Shown here in pieces: positions 10,805 through 22,281 of a stretch of DNA of 64,000 nt. Source of the stretch: Euclidia mi. Lineage: Eukaryota; Arthropoda; Insecta; Lepidoptera; Erebidae. The stretch lies in the NCBI GenBank assembly GCA_944739405.2, contig OX123187.2, positions 80,770,450-80,834,449 on the forward strand. Direction: 5' to 3'. The translations under genes and the position numbers were made by a program. Position 1 is the first letter of the stretch. Every line of letters starts with the position of its first letter. The notes beneath the pieces are model-generated. The model did no database searches. It saw only the letters and a program-made list of their open reading frames with translations, and was not told the DNA's origin.

Positions 10805-12819
10805 ATAAATGAATTTAAAATTAGATTATTTGTATATATTGCATGAAAAATATTAAAACGTACACATTAGGGTTGAACTTGAAGGGACTTTGCACCACTG
10901 TTAAGTACTAATAATATGGATGACAAATGAATGCATTCTAACAATAGCACAACCATAATAATCGCCATGCGGTATTCAACGCTTCTTTTGTCAAAGTATG
11001 CCATGATTTATTTGTCCTATAAGTGTTTCCATTCTCCATACACTCGGTAAAACTTTCTTTCGTGGAACGAAAAAATCATAGAATACTTTTCACTACCTAT
11101 GTCTAGGTTTTATATTAAACGTCTTTCATAAATGATACTCCATCCAGTAAATTGAGTTACATCCGAACCGTTTATTGCGAACTTATAGCACTAAAATATT
11201 AACAGCAGCTTCCAAAGTCCTTACTCAAAAACCGCAGCATAAAATCGATGTATAGCAACACAAAGCCACAGTATCGGCACCAAAAACGCTTTCAAGCGCT
11301 AATGGCCGCTTTTTCCACTTGACCTGTGTTATTTAGCGCGGCCACCCGGAAAACAGATATAAATGACACACTCGGCGAAACGTTCCAGCTATGGCAAAGA
11401 GGTGTCTTTTACAAAATGGTAGCACAAATAGGGTAGCCTTTTACTGTTAGGTTTTAACTTTGGTTGAGGCTACAGCCGTAAATAATGGTGGACGATTCGT
11501 TTTGCCGGTTATCAAAAACATGTTTGAAATAATTGTGAGATTTTTATGCGCAATGTTAAAAGAATGAGCTTAAAGCGCCTAATGGCTTTTGGTCACCGTT
11601 AATTCAGCCTTGCCTAATACCATAGATAAAATGCTAAAATACGTAATGTTACTGAGTTACTGAGCTTTTTGCTCTGTTAGCGTATAGTGTAATGGCTAGG
11701 ATCCCTTTTAGTCGCAAAAAAGAGACAAATTTTGATTGGGATTTTCCAATACACCATTCACCAGTTCTGTTTTCATTTATGATGCAAAATATCTCGCCCT
11801 TCCAATAAATAATCTAGACGTCTCGCTAATGATCTGTGAATTATTTTAATTAATGTAGACAGTAAATACTTACTGAAATGTTTTTTGCGATTTGTATGGA
11901 TAGCTCATGCATGTTTTTATTCAACCTATCTTTAAATGAATTACGTTATTCAATTATGTAAGGTGATCAAAATGTCGAGGATTAATTAAGCTCATCATCT
12001 TGCGTATTGGGCTATATTTAATATGAGTTACTCACTTAATATAAACATCAATGCGAATAACCAATGACAAGAAATAAATCTAAAGTCGGATACATGCTGT
12101 ACAAATTCGACATCTTTGTGTAGTTTACAGGTTCTGTTCTCAAGTCATAAGTATTTTTACTCATAGTTGATTCAGATTAGTGAAAAATCCACAACATTGT
12201 ATCGAAGACGAATTGATGACAGATATGACAATGTTGCGTCCCCGGCGTTTAGAATGAGTTTATTTACTGCCATTACTTTTACATCAGCAGTTTTTGATGC
12301 TACAATGTAGCTCTCAGTATTCTGGGATCTGTGATGTCTACCTCGTACTACTATTCTACGTTCCATGGCCAAATATGACTACAGGTGACAATTAAGAACC
12401 GTTGCATAAATATTCGTATTTTTCCAGGAAAATTAAATAACACAAATACGTCGAGAAAATTAAGAATAGTCTCATCCTAATATCTATGGCTATCCCACAC
12501 ACAATCATATCTCAGTTCAATATTATTAGCAACTCCGAGGTAATAACCAACTCCATCTTGTTCTTCGTTTCTCTCGTTCAAATCAAAAACCCCTTGCAAT
12601 TACTATTGAATCGTGAGGAGTTGTAACTACTGCAATAGTACTGTTGACTCATGTCTAAACCAACAGAAACTGTGGAGCAACTGCGCAGACTACGCACTGT
12701 AAGGGCCGGCGCACATAAAGCGAAGCAAAGCGTGGCACATTTTTCACTTTAAATTAATTTTTGGACGAAGAACAAAAGTCCACAGAAGCAATGCTTATCC
12801 TAGATCGAACAATTCTATT
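10805..12819. other. no gene recognised
   Basis: AT-rich DNA with no ORF above about 66 codons that looks coding. No repeat family recognised. Confidence 0.5.
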
Positions 12820-13066
12820 ATATTCTACCATGTAGGTACACATAACATCATCTAGTCCCAAACTAAGCCAAACTTGTACTATGGGTACTAGACATGGATA
12901 AACATAATTATATGAGGTTTTTGTAAATACATACATATTATACATAGGAACACCAAGTCAAATATCCATGTTCACTCACACAAATTTTTGACTTGAGCGG
13001 GAATCGATCCCGCGATCTTCGGCATGGCAGTCGATTTCACTACCGCCACGCTAACGGGCCGTCACT
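12820..13066 (-). mobile_element. tRNA-derived SINE ('SINE-B')
   Basis: In minus orientation it starts with a tRNA-like head (GGCCCGTTAGCGTGGCGGTA) and has a pol III B-box-like GGATCGATTCC (13010 to 13000). It then has a body ending ACCCATAGTACAAG, CTTAGTTTGGGACTAGATG. The same body in plus orientation is at 53577-53740. Pol III would transcribe such an element from its internal A and B boxes, with a LINE supplying the retrotransposition enzymes. Confidence 0.8.
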
Positions 13067-13631
13067 ATGGACATTGTTCTCATGTTACATAATGACCAAA
13101 ATTAATTAAGGAAACAATGTTTACAACACGCACGCATATACATACCTAAACGACTATTATGTAGTGCTTGCATTATGTAGTGATTTTGGACTATTTCAAA
13201 ATAAGAATAATGTCGATAATAATTTGCTGCTGGCTGAGCTTTGCTTTATGGGCGCCAGGCCTAACCAAGTATTTTACTTTATCAAGAAAAACAATTCCTA
13301 TTGATATTGCTAGAAAACTGGTTCAATATATATGTACTTGAGTAGGTATTTTATTCTAATTTGATTTTAAAGTGGTCGGAGAGCTTGTGGTAAGAATGCA
13401 TTTTTGTGTGATAAAAAGTTACCAATTGTATTCAGGATCATGTAGTTTGCACTAACTAAAGGAATTTATTTTAGAATCGAATCGCAAGTTTTAATTGCAT
13501 ACCAAGTAATACTTATTTTATAATGTTAGAGTACATGCATTTTAGTAACTTGTAATATATAAGTATAATGTTATGAGAATTTTCCCTGAGGTGGGCTACA
13601 GATAATGCATTTAATTATTATGCAACACATT
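13067..13631. other. no gene recognised
   Basis: AT-rich spacer between the SINE and an RTE scrap. Confidence 0.5.
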
Positions 13632-13922
13632 TTTGAATTATGATCAACAGGCAGGTCGATCCGGAACCAATCAACGTAAGTGGAGTCTCCATCGAGGTGG
13701 TTTCCGAATACACATACCTAGGAGAGATCATACAATTAGGTAGAAACAACTTCGATAAGGAAGTCAAGAGGCGGATATGGCTGGGCTGGAAAGCATTTGG
13801 AAAACTTCGTCGGGTCTTCTCGTCGCCCATAACGCAAAGCTTGTAGACAAAAGTCTTCAATCAGTGCGTTCTACCCGTAATGACTAACGGAGCCGAGACG
13901 TGTCCACTCACGGTACGACTTG
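13632..13922 (+). pseudogene. RTE-type reverse transcriptase C-terminal fragment
   Basis: The frame from 13640 reads VSEYTYLGEIIQLGRNNFDK, EVKRRIWLGWKAFGKLRRVF, then a TAG and, in the same frame, KVFNQCVLPVMTNGAET. This matches the segment after the RT palm in the RTE element above (YLGQ...NFEKEVNRRI, CVLPVMTYGSQT) but differs enough to be another RTE subfamily. Both ends are missing. Confidence 0.85.
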
Positions 13923-14517
13923 TCCACCAAGCTTATCCATAATTGTCGTTTTTTAGCGATACTTTCGATGAATTGAGAAACACACTGGCAGAAAAAGCTA
14001 CAAAAATACGCCAGCTCGAGAAAGAAAACTCAACGTTGAAAAATTCCTTTAAATTCCTGATTCAATCAACTATATCAAATCAGCAAGCATAGCTGTACAG
14101 GCAAAATTATACATCAAACTTACAAAGCAACACCGTGTCGCGTGTCAAAACGTGTAGTTCAATCAGAAATCTAAATATTACAACGTGATCCCAAATTATA
14201 TTACTATACGTTCCAATACGCGCAGTCGGGCTGCCAATATAGCGATACAAAAAGCTCAAAAAATTTGGCTAGGGGAAGAGGCAAGACGATAATTTAAAAC
14301 TACATTTAAAAATACTGCATTTAGAGCTTTCATTCAAGTTACACAATGTCGAGTTCGATTTATTAGACCAAAAAGCTAGGGAATTAGCATCAACTGTAGC
14401 GCACGAGAAATACATCATTCAAAGTAGGAAGTTACAAGAATTTATAGGAAGAATAACACCACCTTCAGAATATACTGGCAACACCACTTGTAGTCATCAA
14501 TTCCATCCAAGAATATA

Positions 14518-16469
14518 AAATCTCTCGGACACCATTTTCACACGTGACGAGAATTCACTTTTGGAGAAGGGATTAAAGTATAGTATTCCTCAAAAAATTA
14601 CGCAATATTCTTTGGAAACATTGGCGGTGGATGCAGAACTAGCTATTACCAGAAATAAAAAAGATAATATAGTCAAGAGTTTAGCTGCCCATCACTTAAA
14701 AACATACAAATCGACAAATTTAAGTAACTGCGAATTAAAAATATATAAATCCATCCAAGATAAAATTCAACAAAACGATTTGGTGGTAAATAAAGCCGAT
14801 AAAGGCAGCACCGTAGTTATTATGTCTAGATCCCAATATAATAGCAAAGTACAAGATGTAATACACACCGAAGATTTCCAGCGTCTGCCCTACGATCCAA
14901 CCAAAAGATTTCATGCAGAATTAAAACTCAGTATAAAGTCAAGTAATTACCTTTTTCCGCAAGACTGCTATTTAGCGAAAAGTATTATACCGATGAACCC
15001 TCAGTGTCCGCTGTTGTATGGTTTGCCCTAAATACATAAAGATCAGATGCCCATACGTCCAGTTGTTTCATATGTCAACGCTCCAGCTTATAAATTAGCG
15101 AAATATTTAAACGGATTGATTAAAGAGAAGACGTCATTCACCGCAAAATACAGCCTGAAAAATAGTTATGATTTGATTAGCAAAATAAAACACATCTGTT
15201 TACCTAGAAACACAAAACTCGTGTCTTTGGATGTAGAAAGCTTATTTACAAACGTCCCTTATAAAGAATGCCTAATTATAATTGAAAATCTGCTGGAAAG
15301 AAATAGAATACACCCAGAACAGATTAAGAACATTTTGAAATTAACCGAGTTATGCAGTAAACAAAACTATTTTTAATTTAACAACGAGTACTACTTACAG
15401 AAGGAAGGTTTGGCCATGGGTTTACCGCTTAGTCCGTTGTTAGCGGATATCTTTATGAATAACTACGAACACGAGCATTTGGTGAATGAACCGAACATCT
15501 TGTATTATTATAGATTCGTGGACGATATTTTGCTAGCTTGGAAGGGCACCGAACGTCAGCTTCACTGTTTTCTTAGAAGAATTAATAGTATACACCCCAA
15601 GATCAAGTTCAAATTAGAAATGGAACAAAACAGCAATAAACTTCTTAGATTTGACTATCAAAAGGGAGGGTACCTCACACTCATTTGAAATTTATCGTAA
15701 ACCCACATATACAGATACTACAATACCAGCATCGTCCTGTCATCCATCACAACACAAAATGGCAGCATTCCACAGTATGATACATAGGTTATTAAATGTA
15801 CCACTCAATATAGAATCATATAACAAAGAATTAAATATTATTTATCATATAGCTCAATCCAACGGGTATAGTAAACGCCTAATTGACAAGATGATTCGAG
15901 GAAAACAAATTAGAATAGCCAAGACGCTTTTATATCCCTCCATAAAAGAACCTATAAATAATACTGCTGTTCTTACCTATTTTGGAAGTATAACTGACCG
16001 TATGGCGCGTATACTGAGGAGGAACGGTATCAGATCAGCCTATAAACCTTACAAAACGTTAACATTTCTTTGCAATGGTAAATATAAAGTATGCAAGAAC
16101 AAAAAGTCTGGTATTTACTGCTTAACATGCGATCAATGTCAAAATAAGTACATAGGACAGACGGGTCGAAGTTTTGAGCTGAGATACAAAGAACATTTAG
16201 CGGCGTTTAGAAACAACCAGCCAGAAAAGTCTCATTTTGCCGAACATTTACTTCAAACGGGCCATAGTCTAAATAGCGGACATTCATTTGACGTTATACA
16301 CACTTGTCAAAAGGGTATCAGAATGTACGTATTGGAACAATTAGAAATTTTAAAGCGGGACAAGAATACATTACTGAACGATCAAACAAACTTTAACGGG
16401 TCCCCATTGCTGAATATATTCGCATACCGACATAATGACGTACATCAGTCGAGCGGCGGAGGGAATTAG
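14518..16469 (+). pseudogene. Penelope RT/GIY-YIG ORF, broken
   Basis: Visible motifs in order: NLSD.IFT (14522), VVNKADKGSTVVIM (RT entry, near 14787), IRPVVSYVNAPAYKLAKYL (15050), LVSLDVESLFTNVPY (first catalytic Asp, near 15220), GLAMGLPLSPLLADIFM (near 15410), YYRFVDDILLAW (catalytic pair, near 15507), IYRKPTYTDTTIPAS (15690), and the GIY-YIG nuclease GIYCLTCDQCQNKYIGQTGR (near 16112) with the following Arg and Glu of FELRYKEH. Damage: TAA at 15029 and 15374, each one base from a Lys codon, and a frameshift near 15630-15640. Penelope elements use RT and the nickase for target-primed insertion. All catalytic residues survive, so inactivation is fairly recent. Confidence 0.9.
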
Positions 16470-16532
16470 AAAGTACAATCGTTTATAAGACACGCTCACG
16501 GTAGGAAAGCACTCAGTCGTTGCCCATCGCTC

Positions 16533-16572
16533 CTGAGGATGCCTCGTGCAGAGGCGAAACACGTGTCGAGGA
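16533..16572 (+). ncRNA. hammerhead-ribozyme-like motif in the Penelope 3' region
   Basis: Core order matches a hammerhead: CTGAGGA (16533-16539, fits CUGANGA), a perfect 5-bp stem II (GCCTC 16541-16545 / GAGGC 16551-16555, loop GTGCA), GAAA (16556-16559), a short self-complementary helix III (CACGTG), then GTC where cleavage would fall, followed by GAG that pairs with CTC just before the core (stem I, 3 bp before an internal loop). One T (16540) sits unpaired between the core and stem II, which departs from the strict consensus. Penelope-like elements are known to carry minimal hammerheads with very short helix III. Activity not shown. Confidence 0.55.
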
Positions 16573-16764
16573 ATAGTCGGCGCATACAGCGGGATACTGC
16601 AAGTCAGGTATATTCCTGGAACCCATACCATTCCTATATCCCTTATCCTTTTAGAGGAGTTCGGTATTGTCAACCTTTTTCTATTGCAATAGTTGGGGTG
16701 GTCAATCCGAGGGTGCGTGGTGGGTTCCTCTTTCCTTCCATTAAATTCCTTAAATTATGTTACT

Positions 16765-17328
16765 AAGCGCATGAACTTATTAGAGCAACACGCACGTTCT
16801 AATAACGTCGAGTTACAATGTGTGCCCGAACACCGCTCAGAGAACTTAGTAAATACTGTTCTACAGTTAAGCAAAGTGATCAAATGTGACATAAAGGATT
16901 CTGATATACAATTATGTACTCAAATTCAATTCAAATTTTCAATTGAATTTGAATTTGAATTTGAATTATGTACTAGAACGGCCAAGGAGGATATGAAGTC
17001 CATGCGACCTAGATCGATCCTAATCAAATTTAATAGCGCCCGCCTGAGAGATACGTTCCTTGCCACATCCATACAGTACAACAAAAACAACTCCAACAAC
17101 AAACTACATACAAGCCACCTCGGAATTGCTGCCGACAAGCCCACGCCGATATACGTTGTAGAGCATCTGTCACCGGAAAATAAAGCTCTCCACGCAGCAA
17201 GTCGTGCCCGCGCCAAAGAATTAGGATATAAATTTGTGTGCACTCGCAACGGCAGGATTTTTATGAAGAAGGATGAAACATCAAACAGCGTACCCATTGA
17301 CTTTGAAAAGCTAAAACATTTAAACTAA
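16765..17328 (+). pseudogene. LINE ORF1 protein, FP25K-like (Baculo_FP) C-terminal domain, 5'-truncated
   Basis: In frame from about 16765: LLEQHARSNNVELQCVPEHR, ENLVNTVLQLSKVI, a small repeat insertion, SMRPRSILIKFNSARLRDTF, TPIYVVEHLSPENKALHAAS, RARAKELGYKFVCTRNGRIF, stop at 17328. This is the ORF1 type of many insect LINEs, related to the baculovirus few-polyhedra FP protein family. It is an RNA-binding chaperone-like partner for ORF2. The N-terminal half of the coiled coil is absent. Upstream in-frame sequence is Penelope-derived and not part of the protein. Apart from the 54-bp insertion (16911-16974) this part has no stop. Confidence 0.8.
16911..16974 (+). repeat. in-frame hexamer-repeat insertion with flanking duplication
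   Basis: ATTATGTACT occurs at 16911 and again at 16965. Between them lies a run of TTGAAT/ATTCAA hexamers. The insertion adds 54 bp (18 codons) and keeps ORF1 open, duplicating the residues around LCT. It looks like a small templated or slippage insertion. Confidence 0.75.
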
Positions 17329-19027
17329 ATTAAGGTTCTTTTTTGTATTTTTTGTGTTTGTGCACGTAATTATATTATGGTTTTTTTTAATTCAATCCTA
17401 TAAAGTGCTACTATCAGAACACACGAGGTCTACGCAGTAGTTTATCTGAGGTACGTCAACATATTTACAACAGTAACTTTGATGTCTATGTCTTAACTGA
17501 GACTTGGCTTTACTGAAGTGTTCTTGACTCTGAGCTCTTTGGCGCTGATTTTAGAGTATATAGAAGGGACCGTGAAACATCGAATTTTAGCAATCATAAA
17601 AAGACAGGTGGCGGTGTTCTTATAGCCGTTTCGAGTAAACTTAATTCACGTCGGATTACGGAGTGCGAATCTGAGTGCGAAGACTTATGGATTACAATTG
17701 ATATCCAGGAAAGTACTAATTTTAAATCATTACATGTATGTGCTATCTATCTTCCTCCACCACTTCAAATACATTTGTTTGAGCACTTTGTGGAGAATTG
17801 CAATTCAGTGATGGATAGAGGTCGCGACAATCTTACTCTGATACTTGGCGATTTTAATCTGGGCCATATCGATTGGGTCCGTGATAAAATTTTGTGAATC
17901 ATGTGTAGCCTCTACTACTTGTGGCAGCGATAACTTTAAACATCTTCTTCTTGATTTCATGGCTTTACATAACCTCAAGCAATTTAATTGGATTAAAAAC
18001 TCTCGAGATAGGATTCTTGACTTAGTACTGTCTGATATCGATTTAATACGAATAACCAGATGCGTCGACCCGATAAGGGAACTCGATAAGTTTCATCCAG
18101 CTTTAAAACTCACACCTATACTACCTATTAAGATGAAAAAGAATAGAATTTTTATCAATAAACCAAATTATAATAAAGCAGACTATGAAGCAATAATTAG
18201 GTCATAAAGTGACATCGATTGGACCATTTAATTCAAAGATTGTCTTGATGTTAACTGCATGACCAATAAGTTCTACACTGTAATTATGGGCGTCATCGAA
18301 AGACATATTCCATTAAATATATATTGTCGAGGAAAATGTCCACCTTGGTTCTCATTCAAACTTAGAAAGTTGCTTCACCAAAAAAATAAAAATCGAAACA
18401 AAATCAAAAATCACAAGAATCCTTTGGACATTATCGAATTTAATTATCTGAGAAGAGATTGCCAAATACTAATACAAAAATGTTACAAAAATTACATAAA
18501 GGAAATTGAAGTCAGTGTAAAAAAACATCCCAAACTATTTTGGTCTTATACACCGCTATTTTTTAATTAGTACAAAAACTTTAAGGACAGATTAACGAAG
18601 ATATTATTATCATATATGTGACGTAAGAATTTCATAATATCAATAAAGAGCAAAGTTATTATCATTTGTTTATTGTAGAAAATCTCACTTAAATCATGGT
18701 CATATTTTACAATCCATTCACTAATTCATTGATAATATTCCATCCTGCTCATTCGCATTCTCTCTGTCGCACTTATGATGTAGGTAGCAATAGAAAATAA
18801 AATGAAGAAAAATAATAAATGTAGGTAGTTATTATTTAATTTTATTAGTTCTACCCTCTCCTTCATACTTCATTCGGGCGTAGGACCGGTAAAATTTATC
18901 GTTTAACAAGTAATTAAATACGGAGGTATGTAATTAGAAAGCAAACAAATATCAAAATAAAAGATCTGGACTAAAAGAAAAGAGTAATTTTGGCGTATTT
19001 ATGAAGTTAGAATCATCTGCTATTTAC

Positions 19028-19128
19028 AAATTATTTTATCGTCATCATGTCAGCCTAGAGACGTCCACTGTTGGACATAGGCCTTCCTCAAGGTGTGTGG
19101 AGAACACAGACCGATTTTGAGGCGCCTG
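19028..19128 (-). repeat. RTE LINE 3'-tail fragment nested in the mariner-like element
   Basis: Matches the RTE 3' end at 22683-22785 (GTCCACTGTTGGACATAGGC and the GTGTGGAGAACACAGACCG part) in the same minus orientation. A 5'-truncated insertion, as LINEs commonly make. Confidence 0.75.
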
Positions 19129-19189
19129 CATTAAATTATTATTTACTTAAGTACGTATTATTTACTAAACTTACAAGTATTTCCATTGT

Positions 19190-19430
19190 CCTTCGAAATG
19201 TCCACCACCGTTGTCAAAAGCATCCAATATGCACTGTTTTAATTGTTTGACACTGACCCGGTCACTTTTGTACACTCACAATACGATGTCCATGGGTACA
19301 CAGCTGCACTCGCGATTTTTCCACTCATAAAGTACGCACGAAGCATAGCTACATACTCCCGTGATATGAACTGATATGATAGGCCATCGCGTCGGGCAAA
19401 CGTAGACAAACAATTAAGTTTTGCAACGAA
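19190..19430 (-). pseudogene. mariner-like transposase, N- and C-terminal remnants fused by deletion
   Basis: Minus strand: LSYQFISREYVAMLRAYFMS GKIASAA (near 19384 to 19305), the helix-turn-helix start typical of insect transposases with the DUF4817 region, then directly a C-terminal piece with PMDIVL and VYKSDRVSVKQLKQCILDAF (near 19295 to 19200), which carries a TGA after VL. The DDE/D core between is absent. The second copy has the less damaged C-terminal text (SPDLTPMDFVMWVYKSKPVS). Confidence 0.7.
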
Positions 19431-20589
19431 ATTAGATACGCTGACTTTCGCTAGTAATGTAGTACTGTTTCTCGCATCGTCGGGGCGTGGCGCAGGCGCA
19501 GAGGGGCGGGAGGGGGTTGGGGGTAATTTATCAATGGTATGATAGTACACGGGTCGGTCATAGTATTAGTATTGCATTTACCAATTATCACGTATTTTTG
19601 TGGACAGTTTTGAGACAGTTTTGGGACTTAGTGTTTTTATTTTTCAACTACATAATTATGATCAGTTAAAGATACTTAGTGCCCTGTTAATTTTTTTGTA
19701 CTAATTAAAAAATAGCGGTGTATAAAAAGCGTTCGAAATGGTAATTCATCTTATCCCTCGGAAATGACTCTGGACGATACAAAGGCATCAAATAGCAAAG
19801 ATATATCTAACCTTTTTGCAAAACAGTTTTCATCTGTCTTCGATCCCTCCAGCTATACACTAGACAACACAATAGGTAACACAATTACAAACCCATCTTC
19901 ACCGGTACTTGAGGTATCAAACGATCACTTCCCAATCTATACTGAAGCAGTTTTAAATGGGCTCAAAAACCTTGACTTAACTAAGGGAGCCGGTTCTGAC
20001 GACATACCACCAATATTTTGGTCAAGATGCGCCACCAACATCTCGTTTCCACTAGTTTGCATTTACAACACTTCGTTTGGAACCGATATCTTTCCTGATC
20101 TATGGAAACAGGCTAATGTGCCAATATATAAGAATGGTGAACGTGAGGTTATTTCAAATTACCACCCCATCTCTGTTCTTTGTACTCTGTCTAAGGTCTT
20201 TGAGTCTCTCGTGTATCCAATCCTTTACGACCTGGTAAAGAACAATATTACTAATAACCAAAACGGTTTTATGGTTAAAAGATCCACAAATACTAATCTT
20301 GTCACATATATCTCGACATTATCATCTGCGGTTGATCAAGGATTGTAAGTTGATTTCTCAAAGGCATTTGACAAAGTTAACCATGATATACTATTGCTGA
20401 AACTTCAATCCTTGGGCATCACTACTGTATCCACGTTAAAATGGTGTAAGTCCTATCTCACCAAAAGACCTTCTACTGTCGTAGTGGACGGCGACAAATC
20501 TGAGCCGTATATTGCGACCTCAGGAATACCTCAAGGAACCAACTTGGGACCATTGTTCTTCAATATATTTATCAACGACTTATCAAATA

Positions 20590-20920
20590 TTTTTTTTTTA
20601 TTTATTTATAACATTTATTAAAAAAGTACATTTTATTCTTCTCATTTCATTCAATGGAAACCTAAAACAGTACGTTAATATAAAAACTGTGCGCTGCGGA
20701 CCCACCGTAGCCCTGGCAATACCCCTGGGGGTATGGTGGGTCTTTTAAAACTTAACCGTACTCCTGGCAGAAATGCTCGTAGTGTTGTACCAACGTGCTA
20801 CGTGGACATTAAACTGAACAGTGTTATCTCTCGTATGATAATGACTTACTACTTACGTTTTTGTATTTTTAGACAAGCGAATACAAGCGCTAGTACGATG
20901 ATATAGAGCAACAAATTACT
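20590..20920 (-). mobile_element. short unclassified insertion in LINE ORF2, probably a retroposon on the minus strand
   Basis: ORF2 is readable up to INDLSNI (about 20590) and resumes near LFADD (20934). The inserted block begins on the plus strand with a T-rich run (a poly-A tail if read from the minus strand) and contains a palindromic ATACCCCTGGGGGTAT (near 20720). No tRNA, 7SL or 5S head was recognised and no clear target duplication was found. Confidence 0.5.
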
Positions 20921-21828
20921 CTACATCATATCTTTTCGCAGACGATCTCAAATTGATGCGCGTTATTTCTAATTGTGAAGATGTCAGGCTACTGCAAAGC
21001 GACATTGACAACTTGAACCAATGGTGTATGCGCTATAAAATGTACCTTAACCGAAATAAGTGCTACCACATAAAATTTACCAAGAAGATCAGACCGACCG
21101 AATCCAATTACAGTATTCAGGGAAACATAATTAAAGAGGTATCGGCTATCAGAGACCCAGGCATTCATATTGACAGTCGACTAACTTTTGTAGACCACAT
21201 TGACAAAATGCTAAATGCCACTAATCGCGCATAAGGATTCGTATTAAGATCCTCGAAGGAATTTAGAAACTCTTCAACCTGCTTACTTCTATATAACAGC
21301 TATGTGCGTAGCCACCTAGAGTACTCCAGCGTGGCATGGAGTCCATCATATCAAGTTCACGTTAACCGGATTGAAAAAGTTCAAAAGAGACTTGTTCAGC
21401 ATCTCGCTTTAAGATTCCGCGTGAGAAATTCGAGATCTAATATAAGTGGACTGAATCATTTTAATCTCTCATCGCTAGAATCACGCCGCACCATCGCTGA
21501 ATTGTCTTTCTTATATAAGCTGCTAAACGGTGGTATCAACTGTCCAAAGCTTCTACAAAAAATAGCTTTCAATGTCCCGTCTAGAACCCCGCGATATCCA
21601 CGACCTTTGTTTACGGCTCGCAACATCGGTCAAACTTGGGTAAGCATTCACCTGTAGTTAGAATGACCCATCATTACAACGAGTTGTCAAGCTCCTCGGT
21701 AGACATAGACATCTTTTCCAATTCTTTTAGTAAATTCAAAAACCTACTTCACATTTTACTACATAGCAAGGGCTGACCTGACTCTCAGAAATTTTGTTTG
21801 CTAATGTTCACACTTTCAGATAAAATAC

Positions 21829-22277
21829 TGTTACGAGCTGGGGTTCGGTGATAAATTATATACACTATGCCAGAAAAACTGCACATTATTTAACACACAA
21901 CAACACTTATACACACTTAATTCTCAACACTAATAAAAACACACTTATTTCACAACAAAGAAACACCACTAAACACTTCCGACCTACTTCCCTTCGCTTG
22001 ACGATTATCGCTCCGATATTCAATTGTTATTGTCTGACTCGCGCGTTTACGCGGTATTTATACCGGCCGGAACACATAACTAGCCTTTTCGAGACGATTC
22101 ACGAAATTTCTGGTAACGTATAACGTGTTTCTAGATTTGTGTAATTGTTCTATTTACAGCAACGCCATCTATTAGAGGACAAATGAAACAGCTTTAAACA
22201 ACCGATACATCTAATCTCATCTAGTTCTCCCATTCACCGATAGATAACGTTATTCTCAAATAACGTCATTCGCAACA
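21829..22277 (-). mobile_element. solo LTR of the first gypsy family
   Basis: 449 bp, TGTTACGA... to ...TCGCAACA (one change from the perfect terminal repeat), aligned along its length with the LTR at 2377-2819. Flanked by ATAC at 21825-21828 and 22278-22281, a 4-bp target duplication as expected for Ty3/gypsy. It arose by recombination between the two LTRs of a full insertion. TATA box CGGTATAAATA reads on the minus strand. Confidence 0.92.
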
Positions 22278-22281
22278 ATAC

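Larger units (their letters stand above)
13950..16690 (+). mobile_element. Penelope-like retroelement (RT + GIY-YIG), decayed
   Basis: A plus-strand element with the Penelope order: an N-terminal coiled-coil region (about 13970-14090, 'RQLEKENSTLK'), a Penelope-type RT, a GIY-YIG endonuclease, and a 3' non-coding part holding a hammerhead-like motif (16533-16572). Boundaries are approximate. The left side abuts the RTE scrap and the right side abuts the 5'-truncated Jockey-type LINE. Confidence 0.85.
18551..19720 (-). mobile_element. mariner-like DNA transposon, internally deleted, TA duplication
   Basis: Perfect inverted termini of about 28 bp beginning CACCGCTATTTTTTAATTAG lie at 18551 and, inverted, ending at 19720. 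TA flanks both sides (18549-18550, 19721-19722). Inside on the minus strand are two ends of a transposase gene; the catalytic middle is missing. An RTE tail fragment (19028-19128) has inserted inside it. It cannot move without a trans-acting transposase. A related, end-damaged copy is at 28807-29865. Confidence 0.88.
17400..21774 (+). pseudogene. LINE ORF2 (endonuclease + reverse transcriptase), broken
   Basis: Endonuclease: NTRGLRSS (17419), VLTETWLY (17490), GGGVLIAV (17608), LILGDFNLGHIDW (17841). RT: AGSDDIPPIFW (19989), QANVPIYKNGER (20109), FSKAFDKVNHDIL (20355), GIPQGTNLGPLFFNIFINDL (20523), catalytic FADDLKL (20934 on), then the C-terminal SYVRSHLEYSSVAWSP (21297) and FNLSSLESRR (21460). 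Defects: TGA at 17513, frameshift near 17870, TAA near 18205, stop at 20346 and TAA at 21232, plus two element insertions. Removal of the mariner-like element and one TA restores the frame (FWSY then KKRSKW), so that insertion hit a then-readable ORF. Confidence 0.85.
16765..21828 (+). mobile_element. Jockey/CR1-group LINE, 5'-truncated, with several insertions
   Basis: ORF1 (to 17328) and ORF2 (17400-21774) of one LINE in normal order, about 70 bp apart. Later insertions: a mariner-like element (18551-19720), a short unclassified element (about 20590-20920) and a solo LTR (21829-22277) in the 3' UTR. LINE 3' UTR may resume after 22281. The 5' end is missing: ORF1 begins in the middle of its coiled-coil region. 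Confidence 0.85.

Noticed and set aside
13000..13066. A tRNA gene on the minus strand
   Set aside because: It has a B-box-like element but the cloverleaf is incomplete and SINE-B body follows, so it is a SINE head.
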